The notes under the pieces are model-generated. The model was given only the letters and a program-made list of their open reading frames with translations, ran no database searches and was not told where the DNA came from. The position numbers and the translations under genes are program-made. A stretch of DNA of 64,000 nt from contig OY728152.1 in the NCBI GenBank assembly GCA_963277665.1, positions 1,184,834,357-1,184,898,356 of the forward strand. Reading direction: 5' to 3'. Positions 52,580 through 63,573 of this stretch are shown here, piece by piece; positions within the stretch are counted from its first letter, which is position 1, and every line of letters starts with the position of its first letter. Source of the stretch: Viscum album (taxonomy: Eukaryota > Streptophyta > Magnoliopsida > Santalales > Viscaceae).

Positions 52580-54779
52580 ATATATGAAGATCATAGTAGT
52601 TGGACTGACCGTGGTATATGGAAATGACATGCTGGGGAGCATATATGAATGTCTTTGACATCAATCACCTCCACATGAGTATGTTGGACAATTTTTAAGG
52701 TTTCTTTTTGAGTGCCTTTATTTTTTTATTTTTTACCATTTTCTATAATATTGTAAGGATAGATGTATTCATGATTTTATTTTATGTTTTTATATTTATA
52801 TCTACACTATTTACTGGAGGATTATGTGGGTTCATGTGTATTTGTATGATGGTAAAAGTCCTCTGAAATGTGTTATAGCCTACCCAGCACTAGTAACTAG
52901 CCAATGGAATATTGGATCCCAACAAGGGGAGTCACATCTCAAGCCCTGTAGGGATGTGTCATGATATAGTTTTATTAGAGGAGATTCCAAATTTTGGAAC
53001 TCATAGAGTAGTTGGTGTAGCTACGAACATGGTTTGGGTTGTATAAAGAAAACATGAGGGTGCTTCATGTATGAATTTTAGTCTAGGGACTGTTGTGTTT
53101 GTATGAGCGGATGATGTATCCATTCGCTAGGAATCTGATAACCAACCTTACAACTTGGTTCATTAAGACACTCTTTGTAGGGAAATAAGTGTTCATGCAT
53201 CATTTAGGAATGAGTTTTGGTATTTTATATTCTCTATTTATTTAGCTCCCCAGATATAGTCATTCATGATGCTACCTCTTCGAATTGTTTTTAGGATGTT
53301 TCCATAATGAAAAAAAAATCATGGTTTCCAAAGACTGTTTTGGTGTAGGGTTCGATGAGTGATGAGGTAGCCTTGCATGTACATAGTCACAAGGCATGTT
53401 CTCCTACAGTTGTATAGCTAATGGAACAACCACATATCGAGATGTGCATAGACCCACCAAAATGGATTAGGTTGACACAGCATATAAAAATGATTAATTG
53501 AAGTATTTTTTGGTGTTGGAGAAAATCCAAAAGGGTCAGACATTTTCAATGAAATTTAGTGATAGGGTTAGGCTAAGGTCTTGGCTTAGTACGACCTATA
53601 GTTAGCACTCGTGAAAAGTAGGAGCCACCATCAACAAAGGCATACCCATTCCCAAAAATACGATCCATGCAATGGTTTTTAAAATATTCAAGGAGAAGTT
53701 ACTACTCTTGTGATGGAAGAGAAAATCATATGATAGAATTTTCATCCCACTGTGCTTATAAAGGAGGGTTATCCATTGGACCATCTTGGAAGGTATATAA
53801 GTTTGAGAATGGTTCTTAGAACAATGGATGATTAAGGGAATTATATGTTTCCAATTTACATTCTATAGTAGGATTGATAGAATATTCATTGAGGTACTAT
53901 TCTCTCTCATTTTCTATATTTATGATTCCTCAGTGTGTTGGTAATACAACATGTTGTTTTTTGTTCATTGTAGATTCCAGTACATGATGAACATGGAACC
54001 CTCCCCCATATAGTGTTTTTGAAACACAATTAAAACCATTTTGGTATGTTAGTGAAAACAATGGAGGATAGAATTGTGGTGCGGTGGATAAGTCCATTTG
54101 ACTTTTGTGCAGGACTCTTGGTAGTGCATTGAAAGCTAGGGGGCTTGGTAAGTCCCAAATTGAGCATCTAGTTAGGCCTTTGTTGTTTGTTAGTAAAATC
54201 ATGTGGTCGACGCTAGATTGTACAGAAAAAATGAAGTTTATTTTTTTTTGGTTCATTATGGGTTAGAATTCATAGGATGGATGGAAACTCCCCCCACTAA
54301 GGGACATCCTTATGATGCAATAAAAACCTATGTGGGCAGGTCAGTGCCACCCAAAGAAGAGAGTGACAATGTACAATGGATTAATTCATTTGACTTTTGA
54401 GTTTGAGGAATGTTTTTGGTATTTCCAGTTGTTTTATAAGGGCTTGTACGATGTGGTGTGTACACTTGGGAAACCCCTTTTCCTATCCTTGTAGAGGAGA
54501 CATTTTTGATGAGGCATTTGGGTATTTTTGAAAGGTCTTGCATGACAGGATATCTATTGGGCGAGTTTGCAATGGATTCTCCAAATGGTGGGTAGAGAAT
54601 CAACAATCTTATGGATTAGAGTTGTAATTGGTCATATTCAATGATTGGGTGATGATTTGGTCATCTCCTTGGAATCAGTTTGGTGACAGAATATATTGAT
54701 CATTGTTTTTATTATGTTTGTTGGGGCTCATTTGGTGTGGTGTTAGACCGAAGAAGGTAGACCTGGGTGTTTAGTGATG
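52580..54779. other. Unassigned DNA right of element B
   Basis: Should be the continuation of the DNA that B interrupted at 42,105. No protein family is recognised. Two similar blocks contain CATTTGACTTTTG (54,097 and 54,388). The frame at 54,203-54,400 is open but has no recognisable motif. The words GGCATGTTCT and ACCACATA near 53,390-53,430 resemble the leader-type dyads in B and E. Confidence 0.4.
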
Positions 54780-56799
54780 AGGCCTTTTGTTCTATTGGAT
54801 CTGATTGATGGTTCACTATGATTGTTGGGATACCAGGATACCTCTATGATTAATAAAAACATATTTTCATTTATGGAATTGATTCTATTCTTTATTCATG
54901 TTTTTTAATAGAACATGAACATTTTGTTAGCTCTCTAGCATGTGATTCCAAGTGGATAGATCAGGTCCTTTCCCATGAACCTAGTTTTTTATATTTACAA
55001 GATGAAATGATATAAAATGTGGGACATTTATTGACATTGGGTTTTCCTTATCATTCCTTGGAATATTACTCACAATATTTTCGAATATAGGTTCTAAGTA
55101 GGCATAATAATCTGAGGGATTGGGTAGCTCGATGCCATGATATAAAATATAAAATATATATTTTATCACCAGTTCATAGTTTATTCTGATGCATAGATAA
55201 CATTTGATCATTGTCTTAGATCATATAATTCAATCTTATATTAACATAAAAACATTATTTTTACCTTTTATATTATATAAAATTTGTTGACTCTGGGGTT
55301 CAGGTCTGAGTCCAGTAGGGAAAAGGTGTTATGTGAATATAGGTTTTCATAAAATTTGTAACAAATATCCCCTTTATTATTTTATACCTTGTGTTCATGT
55401 AGAAAGAATCAAGAACCCCTCTTCCAATACCTCTCCAACTGACTAGTGAATTAAAAATTGATAGGAGCTTCCTCTAGGAGCAATTTTTAATGTTCATTGT
55501 TGCTAGATCAAAAATTAGTGTCTCACGGGTGCCATTCTAAACATAGATCCTTGGTGTTTCTTCCTCAAGGTATGATGTTTTTTATTTAAGTCAGATCCCA
55601 TTTTTTATTATTTTTTATTCTTTTAGAGCCCAATAAAATTTATAGGGAACCATTGAGGTTTTATCTATGTGTTCTGGGATGAACGGGTGTTAACCAGACT
55701 ATTTGTAGAGAATTTCTAATCTATTTTCCTAATAACAAATCTTGAAAATGTCTCCTACATGCTTTGTGTTATTCCCGTTGTGTGGTGATTTTATTTAGGA
55801 ATGGCATTCCATGTTTTTTGGGTTACACAAAATGTAGGGACTCTCATCATGTGGCCCAGGGACACAACCATCTAAGCCATTTGATGGTACAAAACAATGT
55901 AAGTGAACCCAAATAATGTATATGGACACATGGTTTGGTACTCCATCTTAGTTAAACAACATTGAAAAGTGATAATGAAACCCGAATACATAATATATTA
56001 AATGTTGTATTTTATTTCAAGGACAAGGCTGGATGAGCTGTGTGATGGAGAAACACGTCCAGGGGCAGGATGAATCGGGACACAATGTGAAATACTTATA
56101 TATTCCATTTATCATACATGGGTCTGAAAAATATTTCATAAAGAAACACTTCCCTATTTTCATGCGGGATCACATGTCTTGTGGACCCCTTACATGAAAT
56201 TTACCCCTTTAGGATATTTGATTGGTCTTTGGACTCGCATATCAACTTCCTTGTAGCACAGATATTGTCTTAAAATTATCCTATCCTGAGTACTTTTCCT
56301 TCGAGAGTGTGATGGTGCCCTCAGTTTTGGCCTAAGAGTTTCATTCTATATGAGTTGTTCAATGGGTTACATGGAATAATGGTGCTTAGAATCTAGGTTG
56401 AGTTGTCCCCTAGGTCCCATTGAAAAGAGGGATTTCAATATCACGCCATCTTCATTGGAATGTGACCCCTCTTCGGCATCATTGTGTATGTGTAGAGTAG
56501 TGACTCTACCATACATTTTTATGGTGTGGTTTCACATTTCATGGAGTATAACTCCCCACCCATGTTAGGGAGAATGTTCACATTTACATTTTCCAAAGTG
56601 AGTTTCCTCAGTTCTCTTCAACAACAAACTCAGTGAACATGGAGCATGTATCTCCCCGAGAGGCCTAGAATAATACTCACACACATACATTGTTTGAGGA
56701 AGAGAAGGTTTAGTTATTACTAATAATAACATGGATATCAATCCTCTACCGATTTTTTTTTTGTTCCAGAAGGGTACAGAGCCTGCTATGAGACCTGGG
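54780..56799 (+). repeat. Sequence E, right direct copy
   Basis: Same-strand counterpart of 39,060-41,100. It is cut off at 56,799, where the LTR of element C begins, while the left copy continues for another kilobase. Not counting element B, equivalent points in the two copies lie about 5.2 kb apart. It has no open reading frame of note. Confidence 0.65.
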
Positions 56800-56853
56800 T
56801 GTAACACCCCATGATTTTATGAAAAATATTCTTTTAATTAATGTCTTATGTTG

Positions 56854-57115
56854 TATGCTACACCAAGATTACCTTGCGCTATATGCAACACCGTATTAGC
56901 TTGCAGTATACGCAACACTATTCTTGGACCGTGTTATACACAATTTTGATAATAGTTATTCTACGCAACATTGATTATATATATATATAAATATATATTC
57001 AATGTATAAATGAAATATGGTTGGATTCTGTTATACAAAACAACGAAGGATTCTTGCACAACACGCAACCCTGACTTGGCTTGCATTACACGCATTCACG
57101 ACCTTCCTCGATAGC
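56854..57115 (+). repeat. 25-29-base minisatellite at the start of the C LTR
   Basis: Units begin with a TATACGCAACAC-type word and continue with ATT..CTTGC. Starts are at 56,855, 56,883, 56,910, 56,938 and 56,963, then after an AT-rich break at 57,034, 57,063 and 57,090. Spacings are 25-29 bases. Confidence 0.75.
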
Positions 57116-59164
57116 GTGTGTTGTCTGCAATATCGGGTGTTACTAAACAACGATATATTACTATAACGTTATTATGAACTAGACCTTATGAATAATATAA
57201 CTAAATTTTGAATTTTATAACATTATTATTTATCTTACACATTTTCTATAACATGGTATTAGAACAAAATAAAATTTTCAGGTAAAATAAGTATTTTTAA
57301 AAAAATGCAGTTTTGCCTCCTTTTGATGGAGCACCCACATTAAATGTTGTTTTTGACATGTTACTAAGTTAAATTTGGCAAAATAAAATTATTCCTTGGA
57401 ATCATGAAATAAAAATTTACTTTGGATAAATTTTTCATATTATTCGGGTAACTTTCATATTTTGATGAATAGTAAAAACACGCTATATTTTAATTAAAAA
57501 CAAATTTTTTCATCGCAATAATTTATATGGTTAAATTATAATATTTAATGGTAATAAAGTATAAATAGAATATATTTTGACCATTTAATATAATTTATGT
57601 CATTATCCTTGATTTTACATTGAATTCGTAGGTTAAATAAATTCAATCTTTTGCAATGTTTTAAACAAAAAACCATTTTTTCGACAATGAGATTAAATTT
57701 AATTTAATTTCTGAATATTTTGTGTATTGAATTTGGAAAAATGGATTCCATAGTTGTAATAAGTGGGTCCAAATTATGTTAATAACCTACTTTTTATTTT
57801 TGGGCATTATGAATATTAACTACGGTAAATTTTATTTACCATAGTTAAAGGTAAATTGGGTAATTAAGGGTAAATATAAGATTATAAAATTACACTAAAA
57901 CCTTCCAAAATCTTATTGGATGACTAAAAGTCGACCCATATCACCTATGGGTCGGATTAGAATCATTTAATGGACTTTTGTTCAAGAAAATAACTTAATT
58001 ATTATTAAAACCAAAGAAAGTGACAACATGTCACTCTCTTAAATATTATAAGTATATTAATTTTAATTTAGTAATAAACATCATGAAACTTCAAACATGA
58101 ATATTATCCAGAAATCTAATGAAATTATCTACATCATGTAAATTTATTTATAATTTTTAGCGATTAAATAATTATCATTAATTATGACACAATAATGATG
58201 CAGAAATTGTTTATCTAGTGAAAAATCAAGAATATAGTTTTTATTAAACTAATTATGAACATAAAATGCACTAAATCCTGAACAAAAATTATTGTTCATA
58301 AAAATTTATATCATAATAATCCAATGGTAGAATATTCGACCATTTGGAGCCTTATAAATGTGATTATGACACTTATATTATTTTATTTTAAATGATCCCA
58401 AAGTTGTAACCTTCATAATTTAATAAATATAACAATTTAAATATTGTGATTTTAAGATGATAAATTCTAATAAAAGTATTATTGTGAAAGGTAATAGATT
58501 TATCTTCATCATAGGATTTTAGTTTTAATTTTTATACAACTAATAAGTATATTAAATAATTATACAAAAATGAAGTAGTAATTATTTTATTAAGAGATAA
58601 ACCAAATAAATGGTTTTAAAAATATTAAAATAAATATTATATGAACTATTTAATGTTCTACTTTAATTTTATAGATACATATGACATTTTATGAATCTAT
58701 TATAGCTTTTAGTTTCAACATATCTTCTGTATATATTTTATTTAAATTCAAATAAATGAAAAATTTCAAAATTGACACTATTGTTATTTTATAAAAATAA
58801 CATATTATAAAATTATTTAAAAATCATAAAAATATTTAAAAATTATAAATTTATATTTATATGTTCTATAATGTTATTAAGTAACCAATTATGTAAAATT
58901 CACAACAAATAAGTAAATATTTTTATAATTTAAAATTTAGAATTTTATTACCACAAATAAACTTAAATAGATTAAATAATGCTAAATAAAAATGATAAGG
59001 TTTAAAATAAGATCCAAACTTGTCTAAATTTTATTGTATGATGATATTACAACCATATATAATCTAATATTCGAATATAAGTCATTTTTGGAGGTTTTTA
59101 GGTGGGTTTAGATTTATTATAAATTAATATTTTTAAGAATTCCAAAGGTCCCCCTCTCCACCCT

Positions 59165-59172
59165 TATAAAAG
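59165..59172 (+). promoter_or_regulatory. TATA box of element C LTR
   Basis: TATAAAAG followed by GGCACCTC and a pyrimidine-rich stretch (CCCTCTCTTCCTC), typical of a plant retrotransposon transcription start about 30 bases downstream. The decayed counterparts at 15,573 and 25,595 (reverse) support it. Confidence 0.75.
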
Positions 59173-59341
59173 GGCACCTCATCCCTCTCTTCCTCACAAC
59201 ACCATGAGCCTTCAAGCACGTCCAAAACCTGAAAATTTCTCTCCTCCACTTACCAAGAAACATCCTAGAGGTTCTGGCCTTCTTCAAACACCAATCATAG
59301 TTCCCTAAGAGAAGGATTCAAAGAGGCGTATCGAAGAAGAG

Positions 59342-61214
59342 GTAATTTCTTCTACCGATTCTTTCAAGCTTCTTTCGTCATCAACTTATTATTCATAGGT
59401 TTTTTAATTATGAAGTAATAACATATGTATCACTCATATACTTATATGTTATTATATGTATGAAACAACCCTATTTCACCATCTATCCATCCTACAGAAA
59501 ACGAAATCACCGCGCGTGCGTACGTACGGAATACCGTCTCCACGCCATGGTGAAATCTATTTTCCACCACCACCATACTTGGATGGGTATAATGGTGTAA
59601 ATAATAACTATATATGACTAATTTAAAGTGATATTGATTCTGAAATAGTATAAATACACTCCAATACAGTCCCAAGATCATGAGAATGATATCATCGCTC
59701 GTGCGTACGTACAAACTACCGTCTCCACGACGCGATGAGATTCATTCTGCACGTTAACCATTCATGAATGATTATAAATTATATATAATAAGTAATCATG
59801 AAATATATGACATAATAATAATAATGGATTTATGTGTATAAATTCCATCTACTTAATTCCATTTAACTCAATAAGGAAACGAAAACAGCGTTCATGCGTA
59901 CGTACGACCTACCGTCACCATGAACGGTGTATTTCCTTCCATTTACTGATCTATGATATATATGTATATTCTGAATATATATTATATATAAATCATGTTT
60001 TATGTTCTGGAATTATTTAATCATGACCTAAGTAATCATATGAATAATTACAAGTCAAAACACAGACGAAAAATGAAACGATTTTACCCAAAACGCTCTT
60101 TAACATGGAATTTACAAAAGAACGGGTAATATAAAGCCGTAAGTGAACCATATATGATATCATAACAATGAGTATGATTCTGTAATAATTCAATGACATT
60201 ATTTAAATCATTATACAGGAGGTTCGGACACATATGAAGAAAATCAGACCTAAGGTAAGGGAAATATCAAAATCTCATTTGTATCTGAGATTGTTTATAC
60301 TTTCGCATTTACTGGGGTGTATTTTATCATCCTCATCAATGTTTCCTCAATATGTAATATTATTTCCATTCACCTAAAATTTTTTAAATCCTATTTTACC
60401 CTTCTGTGAGTTTTTAGTAAAAGATATGAAAGGAATCGTTTTTTGTTTTTCGTACGAGGTACTTTTTTGACTATTCCGACAAAAGTACGAAGAATGTTTT
60501 TTTAACTTATACGACATGAATGGATTTTTTTTAAAAACATTATTTCCAAGAAGCTTCCTTTACAAGATTTCAATTTCATTTTTAATCAAATAATTGTAGT
60601 TTAAAATTGTATAACATGTTAAGAATGGAAAAATGTTTTTGAAGTAGAATGGATATTTTCCTCAAGAATGGAGTTCAAGTGTTTTATCAAAATTATTTTC
60701 CATATAAGATAATATAGGGTTATGATTCTATCCCTATTTTTACATGGATTTGATTATGTTGTGATGGAAATATTATTATGAATTCCTTTATCTTATATGA
60801 ATTTTTTTATGATGTCATGTTGTTTTAGAATCCCATTTTTACTATATGGGTTTCGCAATGGTGTATGATTTATGATTTTGTGGCACACATAAGAATGGTA
60901 TCACTATGAGATGGGTGGGACCTATATCTCCATCCAATTCATTGGGCAAAGATTTTATGTCTCATGAGATAGAAATGGATGGAACAGTAGGTTATACCGG
61001 TTCAGTGAAACAGGACTGAAACGAGGGTGACTCGGTTCAGAAATGGACATTGTCCACTAAGATAGTCTTGGCAATGAGTCTTGACTAATAAGATATGATT
61101 TTATATGATTATGTGTGTATTCCACAATGTTTCTTGTTTTATGTTATGATTATTGGGAGTTCATTTCACTACTATTATTTATCCCATGTTATTAAATTAT
61201 GCTCTCTTTTTCAG
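59342..61214 (+). promoter_or_regulatory. Candidate leader introns in the C LTR
   Basis: The consensus-like donor GAG|GTAATT (GT at 59,342) is followed by the acceptor ATTATACAG| ending at 60,218. Next come a 36-base candidate exon (60,219-60,254), the donor AAG|GTAAGG (GT at 60,255), and the acceptor CTCTCTTTTTCAG| ending at 61,214. Together they would remove two introns of about 0.88 and 0.96 kb from a transcript starting below the TATA box. Prediction by eye only. Confidence 0.35.
59500..59935 (+). repeat. Three ~190-base repeats with GCGTACGTAC core
   Basis: Cores at 59,518, 59,703 and 59,896 are each followed within 6-9 bases by TACCGTC(T/A)CCA(C/T)G. Each is preceded by a GA(A/T)A-type segment and CGTGC or CATGC. 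Spacings are 185 and 193. The first and third copies contain the palindrome CGTACGTACG. DNA between the cores is AT-rich and much less alike. Confidence 0.85.
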
Positions 61215-61528
61215 GTTAAGATTTCTGAAATGTTATGTTCTTATGAAAATGATGTGATTGATATTTCTTTTGTTTACCCTTACTGAGAATTTGAGATCAC
61301 CCTTTTATGTTATCTATTCCCCCGGATATAAAGAAAAGTTTTAGGTTTAAAAAAGGAAGATCTTTATAGGAGATGTTGAAGATCTTTCACCACTATTAGA
61401 AGATTATATTCCGAGTTTCCAAAGACACTATACTATTACGGTCCTTGTGTGTGTGTTTTTGTTATGTACTAAGTATTACGCAAAATTAATGTAATTTCCA
61501 TGTACGTCAAGCTTCATGTCTCTACAGT

Positions 61529-61540
61529 TGGTATCAGAGG
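61529..61540 (+). other. Primer-binding site of element C
   Basis: TGGTATCAGAGG, two bases after the LTR end TCTACA. It matches the initiator Met-tRNA 3' end except at the last base, where TGGTATCAGAGC is usual. Confidence 0.9.
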
Positions 61541-61765
61541 AAAAGTTTAGTCAAACTTTTGAAACTAGGAAGCGAAAACGTTAGTGAAATCCCTAGAGAT
61601 ATTTCTAAGGTATGTCTAGGGATTCCCCTAAGGATAATTACATGTATAGTATATAGTCCTAGAAATATGGTAATGATATTAGATTAAACCATAGATGTTA
61701 GATATTGAAGTTACTCCCCCTTTATGATGATTTTTTCCTCTCAAACTATTCTTTCTGAGTTTTAG

Positions 61766-62884
61766 ATGATGGCTGGAACCCGAAGGAACTGTGTTGATCA
61801 ATGCAATGGACAATGAAATGATTGTACTCCTCAAAAAGAAAATATTATGTGAGATGGAGTGCAAAATCTTATTCCTATACTTACACAAGCTATGAATCAT
61901 TCTGGACTTCCAAATGGGAAGAGAAGGGATCAATATTCTATTGAGTCCTTCATGAGGCAACGTCCACCTTCTTTCAGTGGGTATTCTGATCCACTTGTTT
62001 CTGAACAATGGATCAGTACTACTGAAAAGATATTTTCAGTTCTTCAATGTTCTGAACAAGATAAAGTCATCTTAGCAGTATATCGTTTGGAAGGTGAAGC
62101 TGATCAATGGTGGAATCTTATCAAGAATACGAGTCCAAGAGATGAAATTGAGACCACGGAATGGGACGAGTTCAATAACTTATTTTTAAATAAGTACTTC
62201 CCTCATATTCTTTAAACAAAGATGGAGAAGGAGTTTCTTGATCAAAAGCAAAAGGATGACGAATCTGTTGGTATATACAAAGCGAATTTTACAAGGCTTG
62301 CAAGGTATGCATCTAGATTTATCATCCAACCTGAAAGTAAAGTTGATCAAATCTTTAGTGGCTTAAAACCAAATCATCGAAGGGCATTAGCTATAAGAGA
62401 CTTCAGTAGCTATGAAGAAATTGTGTGTTGTGCTATCAAGGTAGAAATGGAAGTTGGGGTTATATATCCATCTCGTAGTTTTAATAAGAAATGAAAGTTG
62501 GAGTTCAATGAGAAATCAACGAATAATGGTGAAAAGAAGATGAATGTTTCCTTATGCTCAAAGTGTGGAAAGAAGCATGGTGGATATTGTCTTAAAGGGA
62601 CAAGTAAATGTTTAAAATGTGGAAAGGAAGGTCATCGGGCGTTTGAATGCCGCAATGATGGGAAGAAGATATCTAATGATGCAAACAAAGGAAGGGATAC
62701 ACAGAATGAACCTACTACACTTCAATGATTCAAGTGCAAGGAGATGGGACATTATGCCAATAAATGCCCTAATCTAAGGGTTAGTGATGATCGACATGAG
62801 CAACCACTTAAGGAAAATGACAAAGATAAGTCACATGCGATCACCATTGGTGATGTTGAATATGACAATGATGTAGTGGAATGA
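61766..62884 (+). pseudogene. Gag of element C, broken only by stop codons
   Basis: A single frame from ATG at 61,766 (M-M-A-G-T-R-R) runs over 1.1 kb. It shows R-P-P-S-F-S-G-Y (about 61,959), L-E-G-E-A-D-Q-W-W (62,088), W-D-E-F-N-N-L-F, K-Y-F-P, and F-T-R-L-A-R-Y-A. A zinc-knuckle region follows: C-S-K-C-G-K-K-H-G-G-Y-C, then C-L-K-C-G-K-E-G-H-R-A-F-E-C (about 62,607-62,650), and a third knuckle (K-C-K-E-M-G-H-Y-A-N-K-C) lacking part of its first cysteine pair. In-frame stops are at 61,814, 61,850, 62,213, 62,492, 62,726 and 62,882. No frameshift was needed. Confidence 0.9.
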
Positions 62885-63459
62885 TTAAGTGTTTATGTAA
62901 TGGGATTCCAAAATAATGTTGAGTATTGGAATATTTATGTATTGGTCTATTGTGGTTTTCAATAATTTTATGGTACCGGTAACCATGGAAAGTGATTGAG
63001 ATATTTTTGGAAAGCAGATGATATGTGCATAATGAAGGGATAAGGAGAAAATTAAATATATTCATGAGCTCGTGACTGATATAAAGAGAAGGTTATATCA
63101 TGGTTTGAGTATATAGAATTTTTGGATTTTGGTATGTGGAAAGAGTTAACTTTTGATAGCATTCATGTTTTCACTAAGGTTTAATGGGTATTTATTTTTT
63201 AAGAGAATACATAATTAAGGTATTCACATGATTGGAATGTGACCAACAAGACATATGGGGGATAAATGATGGTATTCACATGCTTGGTTGACGACATTTC
63301 AAGTTATCATTTTCTTTATACTATGAGCTTGGACCGAAGTATTTTAGATAAGCCTCAAGATTGGAATGGATTATGTTGACCATAAGTTAGTATTGTTTAT
63401 GGATTGAAAATTTTTTGATATTATTTATGTAATGTTATGGTAATGCAGTTTTAGAAAAA
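62885..63459 (+). other. Element C body after gag, mostly unrecognised
   Basis: The gag frame continues briefly with a V-L-V-Y-C-G-F-Q trace (about 62,938) where a protease V-L-F-D-S-G-A-T would be expected, then becomes unreadable. Comparison with A predicts RT near 63,350, but no RT motif is seen. Two GGTATTCACATG words lie at 63,219 and 63,273. Confidence 0.35.
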
Positions 63460-63573
63460 GGACAACCTGTAGGATGGGTGACAGCCCATCACGTCGGACA
63501 AGGCTGTGGGAATCGAACCCACAACCGAAGTGCTACTGGATTTTATCGCCTACCACTGGCCTACAGGAAGTCC
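63460..63573 (-). ncRNA. tRNA-like, polymerase III-type unit (possible SINE head)
   Basis: Read on the minus strand, 63,573 to 63,460. The ends pair as GGACTTCCTGTAGG with CCTACAGGTTGTCC (12 of 14). A perfect B box GGTTCGATTCC (63,509-63,519) lies in a six-pair T-arm-like hairpin (63,505-63,523). An A-box-like TAGGCCAGTGGTAGG lies at 63,549-63,563, and a further hairpin GATGGG/CCCATC at 63,473-63,490. A TTTTT run directly follows the end (63,455-63,459). The first 78 bases have tRNA length and GGAC/GTCC ends, but no convincing anticodon stem. It is far more G+C-rich than its surroundings. A tRNA-derived SINE is the best guess. Confidence 0.6.

Larger units (their letters stand above)
56800..61526 (+). 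repeat. Element C 5' LTR, 4.7 kb
   Basis: Starts TGTAACACCCCATG and ends ...TCTACA two bases before a TGGTATCAGAGG primer site. Inside are a short-period minisatellite (56,854-57,130), a TATA box (59,165), a pyrimidine-rich transcribed leader, three roughly 190-base repeats (59,500-59,935) and splice-like sequences. The length is inferred from its start and from the primer site, because the 3' LTR is outside the window. The decayed C2 LTR copies support both ends. Confidence 0.85.

Noticed and set aside
54203..54400. A small host gene at 54,203-54,400 (65 codons)
   Set aside because: No recognisable domain or neighbouring exon, and it lies between retroelement-derived repeats.
63460..63573. 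A functional tRNA gene
   Set aside because: The T arm and B box are good, but there is no convincing anticodon arm. The acceptor ends pair over only four bases when folded as a 78-base tRNA, while the better pairing is the longer outer stem.
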